Source of the DNA: Mariprofundaceae bacterium
GTDB lineage: Bacteria > Pseudomonadota > Zetaproteobacteria > Mariprofundales > Mariprofundaceae
Direction of reading: 5' to 3'
Length of the DNA: 5,520 bases
NCBI GenBank assembly: GCA_027018975.1
Contig: JALUXN010000309.1
Location: 1-5,520, forward strand
Positions 1 to 5,520 of the stretch are shown piece by piece (the stretch's first letter is position 1; each line of letters starts with the position of its first letter). The notes beneath the pieces were generated by a model that worked only from the letters and a program-made list of their open reading frames with translations, was not told the origin of the DNA and made no database searches. A program made the position numbers and the translations under genes.

Positions 1-756
1 GAGCTGGCGACCGATCGGGATATGGAGGCGATTGGTAGCGTGAGCGGATTTGTCGGCCCGATGGGTTTGTCGGCGCGCGTGCTGCTCGATGAGACGTTGC
101 GCGAGGCGAGCGGTTTGGTGGTCGGCGCCAATCTGCGTGATCAACATATCCGGGGCGTGGATATTGCCCGCGATCTGGACGCTGCGGAGTTTGCCGATCT
201 GCGCGAGACGCGCGCCGGTGATCGTTGTGCGGCATGCGGTGGCGAGATTGCGCTGTCGCGCGGCATCGAGGTCGGTCAGGTCTTTGCGCTGGGCAAGCGA
301 TATACCGAGCCGATGAACGTGCTCTTTCAGGATCAGCAGGGCAAACGGGCGGTGGCGACAATGGGCTGCTACGGCATCGGCATTTCGCGGCTGATGGCGG
401 CGATTGTTGAGCAGTGTAATGACGATAGCGGCATCTGCTGGCCGCTCGGTGTGGCGCCATTTCAGGCGGTGTTGATCACCATGGGTAGATCCGAGGCGGT
501 GACGCAGGCCTCCGAAACACTCTATCGCGCACTGCAGGAGGCCGGCGTGGAGGTGCTCTGGGATGAGCGCAAGGAGCGCCCGGGCGTGAAGTTCAAGGAT
601 GCGGAGTTGATCGGCATCCCGCTGCAGCTGGTGATCGGCGAACGCACGCTGGAACAGGGGCAGGTCGAGATGGGCTGGCGCGGTGAGGCGCGGCAAGCGG
701 TGGCGATCGATGCGGCGGTGCGCAGCGTGGTTGATGCAATTGCTGGGCGGAGCTGA
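1..756 (+). CDS. proS: Prolyl-tRNA synthetase, C-terminal part (5' truncated by window edge)
   Basis: The reading frame is open from base 1 and gives the last 251 residues of a class II prolyl-tRNA synthetase, which charges tRNA(Pro) with proline in the cytosol. The first ~85 residues are the end of the inserted editing domain that removes mischarged alanine; they include the GFVGP loop (16-20), matching the family's GxxxP loop, and a CAAC cysteine pair (76-79) typical of many bacterial enzymes. The class II core returns with RGIEVGQVFALG and motif 3 (MGCYGIGISR, 121-130), whose arginine contacts ATP. From about residue 150 the anticodon-binding domain follows, with DERKERPGVKFKDAELIGIP. Full-length relatives have about 570 residues, so a little over half lies upstream of the window. 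The gene ends in TGA at 754-756, immediately before the lytic transglycosylase gene in the same frame. The family call is very secure. Confidence 0.97.
   Translation, partial: ELATDRDMEAIGSVSGFVGPMGLSARVLLDETLREASGLVVGANLRDQHIRGVDIARDLDAAEFADLRETRAGDRCAACGGEIALSRGIEVGQVFALGKRYTEPMNVLFQDQQGKRAVATMGCYGIGISRLMAAIVEQCNDDSGICWPLGVAPFQAVLITMGRSEAVTQASETLYRALQEAGVEVLWDERKERPGVKFKDAELIGIPLQLVIGERTLEQGQVEMGWRGEARQAVAIDAAVRSVVDAIAGRS
745..752 (+). promoter_or_regulatory. Shine-Dalgarno site supporting a CTG start at 760
   Basis: GGGCGGAG ends seven bases before CTG 760 and lies inside the last codons of proS, so the next gene would be translated directly behind proS. No equally well-placed site precedes the GTG at 823 or the ATG at 826. 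Confidence 0.45.
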
Positions 757-759
757 GCG

Positions 760-1452
760 CTGAACGCCAGCGAACTGCGCGAACGGCTCAAGGGCACATC
801 GCCCAAGGCGATTCTGGCGGGCGTGATGGTGGTCGGCTTTCTGGCCACCATGCCGGCATGGATGCACAGCAGCGATGAAGACCGCCAACATCTGGAGCAT
901 ACGGCGGTCAAGCAGATGGTGGAGAAGAATGTCGGCCTGCTCGATATTCGTCCGGAGGAGAAGGCGCAGCTGCGCAAGATGCTGGAGCCGGTGACGCCAG
1001 CCAAAAAAGAGACCGATTTCGAGCAGCTGGTCTGGGTGAAGGATATTATCCACACCATCACGCCGTGGGTGCCCGACCGGCGCGAGGCCGAGACCATCGC
1101 CGCACGCGTCTATGCCAACGCCAAGCGCTTCAATCTCTCGCCCGAGCTGGTGCTCGGCGTCATCGCGGTGGAGTCGCGCTTCGACCACTTCGCGGTGAGC
1201 AATGTCGGCGCCATCGGCCTGATGCAGGTGATGCCGTTCTGGAAGAAGGAGCTGGGGCACGCCGACGACAACCTGCTCAATATCGACACCAATATCCGCT
1301 ACGGCTGCGCCATCCTGCGCCACTATCTCGACCGCTACAAACGCCTCGACCGCGCACTGGCCGCCTACAACGGCTCCCTCGGCCACCGCCGCTATCCCGA
1401 CAAAATCTTTGCCGCGATGAAGCAGTTCAAAGCTGTCAACAGCGGCGCATAA
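760..1452 (+). CDS. Membrane-anchored SLT-family lytic transglycosylase
   Basis: Peptidoglycan lytic transglycosylase of the SLT/goose-lysozyme-like fold, expected to cleave the MurNAc-GlcNAc bond in the periplasm. From CTG 760 it has 230 residues. A positively charged start (RERLKGTSPK) leads into one hydrophobic segment, AILAGVMVVGFLATMPAWM, which looks like a signal anchor. A charged ~60-residue spacer follows, then the SLT domain: catalytic Glu138 in AVESRF, GAIGLMQVMP, NIRYGCAILRHYL and AYNGS. I chose CTG 760 because the frame has no ATG, GTG or TTG between the proS stop and 823, a good ribosome site precedes it, and a start at GTG 823 (209 residues) or ATG 826 would cut the hydrophobic segment and lose its basic flank. 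An annotator refusing CTG would use 823 or 826. It is probably co-transcribed with proS. The domain call is secure; the physiological target is unknown. Confidence 0.9.
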   Translation: MNASELRERLKGTSPKAILAGVMVVGFLATMPAWMHSSDEDRQHLEHTAVKQMVEKNVGLLDIRPEEKAQLRKMLEPVTPAKKETDFEQLVWVKDIIHTITPWVPDRREAETIAARVYANAKRFNLSPELVLGVIAVESRFDHFAVSNVGAIGLMQVMPFWKKELGHADDNLLNIDTNIRYGCAILRHYLDRYKRLDRALAAYNGSLGHRRYPDKIFAAMKQFKAVNSGA

Positions 1453-1536
1453 TTGTCTCACATCTGAGCCTACGCTATGGAACGCTTCAGACTGCGAGGT
1501 GCCATCATCTGCGGGCGGCGATAGGCTGCGCGGCAT

Positions 1537-1542
1537 GGGTGA
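1537..1542 (+). promoter_or_regulatory. Probable ribosome binding site for the ArnT-like gene
   Basis: GGGTGA lies seven bases before ATG 1550. It favours that start over the in-frame GTG 1499 and ATG 1535, which have no clear Shine-Dalgarno sequence. Confidence 0.4.
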
Positions 1543-1549
1543 CTTCTCC

Positions 1550-3184
1550 ATGCGCGGGCTATCGTCCGCTATCCGCCATATTCCGCCGCGCCACTATCCG
1601 TGGTATCTGCTGGCGATCTGGGTGTTCTTTTACCTCGCATCGTTGGGGCTGGCGCCGCTGTTTGATTATGATGAGACGATCTATGCGCAGACTGCCGCCG
1701 ACATGATGCATCTGGGTGAATGGATCGTGCCGACAGCCAATGGGCAGCAGTTTTTCGAGAAGCCGCCATTTACCTACTACATGATGGATCTCTGCTTTTC
1801 GCTATTTGGCGAAAATGCCTTCGCCGCGAGACTCCCCTCGGCGCTGTTCACGCTGTTGACGGCGCTGCTGCTCTTCCGGTTCGGGCGCGCGATTCACTCG
1901 GCGCAATTCGGTATGGCAGCGGCGCTGGTCTATCTCTCCATGTTCGAGGTCGGGCTGTTGGGACATGCGGCGATACTCGACGGGGTGCTCAACTTCTTCA
2001 TTGCCGCATCTCTGCTCTACTACTTCCGCTGGCTGCACAGCGACCAGCAGCGTCATGCCCTGATGGCGGCGACGATGATGGGCTTAGCAGTGAGCATCAA
2101 AGGGCCGGTGGGCGCGGTTGTGCCGCTGTTGGTGATCGGTGTGGAACGCATGTTGGCGGGCGAGTTTGTGGCGCTACTGCGGCGCATACCGTGGGGGCGG
2201 GCGCTGCTGCTCTTTCTGATCACGGCGACGCCGTGGTATGTGATGATCTGGCTACGTAACGGCAGCGAATTTCTCTATGAATTTATCATGGTACACAACA
2301 TCGGCCGCGCCCTGCACCCGATGCAGGGGCATGGCGGCGCCTGGCACTACTATCTGGTGGTGTTTGCGCTGTCGGTGCTGCCGTGGCTTGCATGGATGCC
2401 GGCGCTGTTGCGCGCGTGGCAGCGGCGGGCGGACGCGCTGTTGCCGCAGCTGATCCGCCTCGTGCTCATCTGGGTGGCGCTGGTCATCGTGCTGTTCAGC
2501 TTTGCCCAGACCAAGCTGCCGCACTACATCTCCTGCATCTATCCCGGCGTAGCACTGGGCATTGCGGCGCTCTGGTGGATGAAGCCGCCGGTGTTATTGA
2601 ACAGTTTCACCTGGCTGAGCCGCGCCACGGTGGGGCTGTTGCTCCCTGTCGCCCTGCTGCTGTTATGCCTGCCGCTGCTCTACGGCTCGCTGAAAACATG
2701 GGTGCATCATCCGCGTGCGGTCGCTGTTCTGGCGCAGGATGTGACGCCGGGGTGGCCGATTGCACTGGCCGGCGCGTTGCTGCTGGCGGCATTGATCCTG
2801 CTCTGGCGACAGCATCGGCAACCGCGATTGCACCACTTTATCGCGCTCGGCCTATTGCTGCAGAGCTGCCTGCTGGTGCCTGTCGGCATCTTCGCCGGTC
2901 AACTGGCGCAGGGGCCGCAGAGCCGGATCGCCGAGGTGATCCGCACCCTGCCGCCGACGCTGCCGATCTACAGTTACAGCCTCAATTTCCCCTCCATCTC
3001 TTTCCGCTCCGGCCGCGCCTATCGCGCCATCAACCATACCGAAGCGGCGCAGCTGTTGGCGCATGCAGCGCGCCCGTATGCCGTTGTGCTGCGCAGCGAG
3101 TCGCGCGCCCAGCTGCCGTGGCTGGCGGCGCGGCAGCCGGTGGTGGATCAGGGCGGGTTTCTGTTCTATGTGGTGCAGCCATGA
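1550..3184 (+). CDS. ArnT/PMT-like integral membrane glycosyltransferase
   Basis: Polytopic GT-C transferase resembling ArnT (GT83, PMT_2), expected to move a sugar from a polyprenyl-phosphate carrier to an acceptor on the periplasmic side. It has 544 residues from ATG 1550, close to ArnT's ~550. After the first membrane helix comes FDYDETIYAQ (38-47), with the acidic pair D41-E42 used for catalysis in this superfamily. FFEKPPF follows, with lysine 71 spaced 30 residues from D41 as in ArnT, then FGENAFAARLPS, SIKGP (around 184) and TKLPHY (321-326). I count about 12 hydrophobic helices, followed by a polar C-terminal tail of ~90 residues. In-frame GTG 1499 and ATG 1535 are alternative starts. 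Its stop overlaps the start of the GT2 gene by four bases (ATGA), so the two are translationally coupled. The sugar and acceptor cannot be read from the sequence; no other arn genes are in view, so aminoarabinose transfer to lipid A should not be assumed. Confidence 0.92.
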   Translation: MRGLSSAIRHIPPRHYPWYLLAIWVFFYLASLGLAPLFDYDETIYAQTAADMMHLGEWIVPTANGQQFFEKPPFTYYMMDLCFSLFGENAFAARLPSALFTLLTALLLFRFGRAIHSAQFGMAAALVYLSMFEVGLLGHAAILDGVLNFFIAASLLYYFRWLHSDQQRHALMAATMMGLAVSIKGPVGAVVPLLVIGVERMLAGEFVALLRRIPWGRALLLFLITATPWYVMIWLRNGSEFLYEFIMVHNIGRALHPMQGHGGAWHYYLVVFALSVLPWLAWMPALLRAWQRRADALLPQLIRLVLIWVALVIVLFSFAQTKLPHYISCIYPGVALGIAALWWMKPPVLLNSFTWLSRATVGLLLPVALLLLCLPLLYGSLKTWVHHPRAVAVLAQDVTPGWPIALAGALLLAALILLWRQHRQPRLHHFIALGLLLQSCLLVPVGIFAGQLAQGPQSRIAEVIRTLPPTLPIYSYSLNFPSISFRSGRAYRAINHTEAAQLLAHAARPYAVVLRSESRAQLPWLAARQPVVDQGGFLFYVVQP

Positions 3185-3909
3185 AGCTCTCGGTCATCAT
3201 CCCCGCCTTTAACGAATCGGCACGCCTGCCGCGCACACTGATCGATGCGCACGCCTGGCTGAGCCAGAAGCTGACTGACGATTTCGAGATCATTGTGGTC
3301 GATGATGGCAGTAGCGATGAGACGTGCGAGCGCGTGCGGCAGTTGATGGATGAGATGCCGGAGCTGCAGTTGATTGCGCAGCCGGAGAATCGCGGCAAGG
3401 GCGCGGCGGTGCGGTGCGGCATGTTGGCGGCAGATGGTGAGATTCGGCTCTTTATGGATGCCGATCACTCTACCCATATCCGCGAGGTGAAACGCGTCTT
3501 TGCCGCGATGGATGCGCATCCGGATTGCGATGTGGTAATCGCCTCGCGGCAGCATCCGGAGTCGGATATCAGCGAGCATCAATCGTGGCTGCGCGAACAT
3601 ATGGGCAAAGGGTTCAATCGCCTCATGAAGCTGGCGACAGGGATTCAGATGGCGGACACCCAGTGCGGCTTCAAGGCGCTGACAGCGCGCGCAGCCGAGC
3701 AGATCTTCGCCGTGCAGCAGTTGGATGGATTCAGTTTTGATGTCGAGCTGCTCTATCTGGCGCAGCGCTTCGGCTACCGCGTGATCGAAATCCCCGTACA
3801 GTGGATCAATGAACCCAATTCACGGGTGCGCATGCTCATCGACCCGCTGCAGATGTTTGCCGACATTCTCAAAATCCGGCGCCTGCATCGACAGACGCCG
3901 CCCAAATAA
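3181..3909 (+). CDS. GT2 family glycosyltransferase, polyprenyl-phosphate sugar synthase-like
   Basis: Cytosolic GT-A fold enzyme of 242 residues, of the DPM1/ALG5-like branch of GT2, which moves a sugar from a nucleotide sugar to a dolichyl or undecaprenyl phosphate. Visible motifs are VIIPAFNE (5-12), VVDDGSSDET (39-48, nucleotide binding), NRGKG (70-74), the metal-binding DAD (93-95) in MDADHST, DTQCGFK (159-165, characteristic of the ALG5-like group) and FDVELLYLA (186-194). Unlike ArnC and GtrB it has no C-terminal membrane helices, and unlike yeast ALG5 no N-terminal one, so it should be soluble or peripheral. ATG 3181 is inside the stop of the upstream membrane transferase, so translation is probably coupled and this enzyme very likely makes the donor that the upstream protein uses. 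The sugar is not determinable here; glucose or mannose would be typical. The stop TAA abuts the stop of the convergent cobJ-like gene. Confidence 0.93.
   Translation: MKLSVIIPAFNESARLPRTLIDAHAWLSQKLTDDFEIIVVDDGSSDETCERVRQLMDEMPELQLIAQPENRGKGAAVRCGMLAADGEIRLFMDADHSTHIREVKRVFAAMDAHPDCDVVIASRQHPESDISEHQSWLREHMGKGFNRLMKLATGIQMADTQCGFKALTARAAEQIFAVQQLDGFSFDVELLYLAQRFGYRVIEIPVQWINEPNSRVRMLIDPLQMFADILKIRRLHRQTPPK
3871..3900 (-). terminator. Possible intrinsic terminator of the cobJ-like gene, inside the GT2 coding sequence
   Basis: Bases 3877-3885 and 3892-3900 pair at eight of nine positions (one C-A mismatch) around a six-base loop. Read on the minus strand, the GC-rich hairpin begins nine bases after the cobJ-like stop and is followed two bases later by TTTT (AAAA at 3871-3874 on the plus strand). 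The T-tract is short and the stem is coding sequence of the opposite gene, so it could be a by-product of codon choice. Confidence 0.35.
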
Positions 3910-5235
3910 TTACGACCAGCAACCTTCAAATGCGGCCAGCGCCGTAGGGTCGAACTGCTCGCCATCGCGCACCAGCAGCAGACGGAACAGCAGATCACCC
4001 GCCGTATCGAGGAAGTGAACCCCCATCGACTGTTCGCCGCGCCGCGCCAGCCAGGCCTGATCGACCTTTGCCCAGTGGATATGCAGATGAAAATGGTCGG
4101 TGACGCAGTTGAGCCACGCCCCCTTCATCGTCAACTGATCCCCCTGCAGCAAGCACTCACTCACACCACCAGCCGGCGAACGCAGTACCGCGCGCAAGCG
4201 ACCCCAGTCGGGCAGCGCATCCAGCGCAGCCGCCGGATCGATTGCGCAAGCGGCATAACCGCCGGCCGGCTCCTCATCACTCGCAGCGGCGACGGCCGCC
4301 AGAATCTCGCCCAGCGGCGCATCAAAGTGGGCGGCAATCTGCTCCCACGGCTTGTGGTTGCCCGCCTCCAGCCAGCGGCGCACACAGCCATGCCATCCCT
4401 CCAGCCCCATGGAGAGCGAACGCCCCGCTTTTTCGCCCGCTTTGGCATCGCCGCTCAGCGCATCATATTTGTTGGCGTAGCCGCGCGGCGTAATCAGCAG
4501 CCCCTCACGCAGATAGGAGGCGCTGTTGCCGATGATCACCGTGGTCAGCATGCCGATGTCGCAGTCAGCCATCTGATCGAGCGTGGTCATCTGAATGTTT
4601 TGCCGGCGGCGGTAGGCCGATTTCACAATCGCCACCGGTGTGTCGGCAGCACGATGACGCAGCAGGATTCGCTGCGCCTCGACAATCTGCTGCGTGCGCC
4701 GTCCCGATTTCGGGTTGTAGAGGGCAATGACAAAGTCGGCGGCACCGGCGGCATCGATCCGTTTACGAATCGTCGGCCACGGTGTGAGCAGATCGGAGAG
4801 GGAGATGGAGCAGAAATCGTGCGTCAGTGGCGCACCGACCAGCGAAGCGCAGGCATTGAGCGCCGTCGCGCCGGTCACCACCTCCACGGCAATATCGGAA
4901 TCCGGCGTCCAGCCATGCTGAAACAGCACCTCATAGGTGGGGCCGGCCATGCCATAGACGCCGACATCGCCGGAGGAGATCAATGCGACGATGTACCCCT
5001 GCTTGGCCATCTCGTAAGCCTCGACACAACGGTCGATCTCTTCGGTCATCCCCTTCTTGATGACGGTTTTACCATCCAGCAGATCCTCAACCAGCCGGAT
5101 GTAGGTGGTGTAGCCGATCACCACATCCGCCTCGGCGATGGCCGCACGGGCGCGGTAGGTCATCTGATCCTGGCCACCCGGCCCGAAGCCGACGAGCAGG
5201 ATTTTTCCCGTTTTGTTCTCTGTTATATCACTCAT
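3910..5235 (-). CDS. cobJ: Precorrin-3B/cobalt-factor III C17-methyltransferase with a C-terminal HutX/ChuX-like domain
   Basis: Residues ~10-255 of this 441-residue protein form a complete CobJ/CbiH methyltransferase, which methylates C17 and drives ring contraction in cobalamin synthesis using S-adenosylmethionine. Motifs: VGFGPG (15-20), SSGDVGVYGMA (87-97), VTGATALNACASLVGAPL (120-137), ALYNPKSGRR (171-180), IIGNSASY (234-241) and ITPRGY (248-253). The neighbouring cbiG-like gene points to the cobalt-early route, where the name cbiH fits better. After a linker, residues ~284-441 resemble HutX/ChuX haem-utilisation proteins: an N-terminal helical part (IAAHFDAPLGEILAAV, 300-315), WGRL (344-347), then GVHFLDTAGDLLFRL and LVRD (405-424), which align with the family's VQFFDxxGxxxFKV...VGRD stretch. 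An alternating HxHxHxH strand lies at 381-387. Typical stand-alone CobJ has about 240-250 residues. The Fe-S cysteine motifs expected of the longer CbiH60 type are not apparent. ATG 5235 has GGAG five bases upstream; an in-frame TTG at 5256 would add seven residues. The methyltransferase call is secure, the tail call fairly so. Confidence 0.93.
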   Translation of the reverse strand: MSDITENKTGKILLVGFGPGGQDQMTYRARAAIAEADVVIGYTTYIRLVEDLLDGKTVIKKGMTEEIDRCVEAYEMAKQGYIVALISSGDVGVYGMAGPTYEVLFQHGWTPDSDIAVEVVTGATALNACASLVGAPLTHDFCSISLSDLLTPWPTIRKRIDAAGAADFVIALYNPKSGRRTQQIVEAQRILLRHRAADTPVAIVKSAYRRRQNIQMTTLDQMADCDIGMLTTVIIGNSASYLREGLLITPRGYANKYDALSGDAKAGEKAGRSLSMGLEGWHGCVRRWLEAGNHKPWEQIAAHFDAPLGEILAAVAAASDEEPAGGYAACAIDPAAALDALPDWGRLRAVLRSPAGGVSECLLQGDQLTMKGAWLNCVTDHFHLHIHWAKVDQAWLARRGEQSMGVHFLDTAGDLLFRLLLVRDGEQFDPTALAAFEGCWS

Positions 5236-5240
5236 CTTCT

Positions 5241-5244
5241 CTCC
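5241..5244 (-). promoter_or_regulatory. Ribosome binding site deciding the ATG 5235 start of the cobJ-like gene
   Basis: On the minus strand GGAG precedes ATG 5235 by five bases (GGAGAGAAGATG), making that codon a better start than the in-frame TTG at 5256. Confidence 0.6.
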
Positions 5245-5264
5245 ATCATTCAGCAACCCACTAT

Positions 5265-5332
5265 GTCATCCCCGAATGCTTCTATCGGGGATCCATGACT
5301 GCTTAGATTCCCGAAAAACCCTCGGGAATGAC
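5265..5332. repeat. Double-hairpin palindromic intergenic repeat (REP/MITE-like)
   Basis: Two perfect 8-bp stems stand in tandem: ATCCCCGA 5268-5275 with TCGGGGAT 5285-5292 (9-base loop), and ATTCCCGA 5307-5314 with TCGGGAAT 5322-5329 (7-base loop). The outer ends are themselves inverted: GTCATCCCCGA at 5265-5275 against TCGGGAATGAC at 5322-5332, matching at 10 of 11 positions. A further ATGAC at 5295-5299 closes the first unit. The layout resembles the GTCATTCCCG...CGGGAATGAC repeats scattered between genes in many proteobacteria. It lies between the cbiG-like and cobJ-like genes, so in a shared transcript it would form strong RNA hairpins and could alter the ratio of the two products. No coding potential is seen in it. 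Confidence 0.7.
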
Positions 5333-5351
5333 CGGTTAAATATTCCCTACC

Positions 5352-5520
5352 TTATTGCTTCTTCGGTGCAATCGCGCAAATCGATACCGTGGCGTGCTTG
5401 CCATCTGCGCCGCGATATTTGTATTTCTCCACCAGCAGGTCGTCCATGCTGCCGCCCGCCCGCAGAATCGCCGCCGCCTCGCCAACCGATGGAGTGCCGA
5501 CATACTTCATCACCACCGCC
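5352..5520 (-). CDS. cbiG: CbiG-like cobalamin biosynthesis protein, C-terminal end (5' truncated by window edge)
   Basis: The minus strand is open from the window edge to TAA at 5352-5354, giving 55 residues that end in CAIAPKKQ. The stretch MKYVGTPSVGEAAAILRAGG followed by LLVEKYKY, then GKHATVSICAIA, matches the end of the CbiG/CobE C-terminal domain, where a GxPSVxEAAA signature is followed by a LLV-K strand and a final TVAIA strand. CbiG is cobalt-precorrin-5A hydrolase, which opens the delta-lactone and releases acetaldehyde in the cobalt-early cobalamin pathway; CobE shares this domain, so a short CobE-like protein is the alternative. The cobJ-like gene follows on the same strand after 116 bases, and these genes often adjoin, which supports the call. 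The fragment is short, so confidence is moderate. Confidence 0.7.
   Translation of the reverse strand, partial: AVVMKYVGTPSVGEAAAILRAGGSMDDLLVEKYKYRGADGKHATVSICAIAPKKQ

Noticed and set aside
522..1097. Minus-strand ORF of 191 codons across the proS-transglycosylase junction.
   Set aside because: Ser/Arg-rich antisense shadow of two well-supported genes, without a recognisable motif.
1453..1481. Possible promoter: TTGTCT with TATGGA 17 bases later.
   Set aside because: The -10 box matches the consensus at only three of six positions. The spacing is right but the match is within chance, so I do not call it.
1477..1524. Short ORF of 15 codons in the gap before the ArnT-like gene, a possible leader peptide.
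   Set aside because: No ribosome site, no run of regulatory codons and no attenuator-like hairpins nearby; expected by chance.
2383..3180. In-frame extension upstream of the GT2 start that would add 266 residues.
   Set aside because: It overlaps the ArnT-like gene in another frame and has Ala/Arg-rich shadow composition. The GT2 fold begins exactly at MKLSVIIPAFNE.
3301..3320. Check for CRISPR arrays, tRNA or rRNA genes, insertion sequences or phage genes anywhere in the window.
   Set aside because: No regularly spaced direct repeats, cloverleaf-like segments, transposase motifs or phage-like proteins were seen. The window is filled by housekeeping, envelope and cobalamin genes.
4015..5298. 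Long plus-strand ORF of 427 codons opposite the cobJ-like gene, running through the intergenic repeat.
   Set aside because: Its product is rich in Arg, His and Gln with no recognisable motif, whereas the minus strand encodes clear CobJ motifs. It is an antisense shadow of GC-rich coding sequence.

Overview
The window reads as an ordinary GC-rich bacterial chromosome, most likely from a proteobacterium. The evidence is a bacterial-type prolyl-tRNA synthetase with an inserted editing domain, a periplasmic SLT-family lytic transglycosylase, an ArnT-like lipid-sugar transferase, cobalamin genes, and a GTCATyCCCGA-type palindromic intergenic repeat common in proteobacteria. A finer placement (gamma-, beta- or zetaproteobacterial) cannot be made from the sequence alone.

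Plus strand, left to right: the 3' part of proS (1-756); a membrane-anchored lytic transglycosylase starting almost at the proS stop, probably at a CTG codon (760-1452); a 97-base gap; then a tightly coupled glycosyltransferase pair. The pair is an integral-membrane ArnT/PMT-like transferase (1550-3184) whose stop overlaps (ATGA) the start of a cytosolic GT2 polyprenyl-phosphate-sugar synthase (3181-3909). The likely division of labour is that the GT2 enzyme loads a sugar onto a polyprenyl phosphate on the cytoplasmic face, and the membrane enzyme transfers it to a periplasmic acceptor after flipping.

Minus strand, right to left: the last 55 codons of a cbiG-like cobalamin gene (5352-5520), a 116-base gap holding a 68-base double-hairpin repeat (5265-5332), and a 441-residue cobJ/cbiH gene (3910-5235). 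This gene ends stop-to-stop against the GT2 gene with no base between (TAATTA), and a terminator-like hairpin for it lies inside the GT2 coding sequence.

The most notable observation is that the CobJ/CbiH methyltransferase (about residues 10-255) carries an extra C-terminal domain (about 284-441) that resembles the HutX/ChuX family of haem-utilisation proteins. That would fuse a corrin-ring methyltransferase to a tetrapyrrole-binding fold. This is family recognition by eye and needs a profile or structure search.
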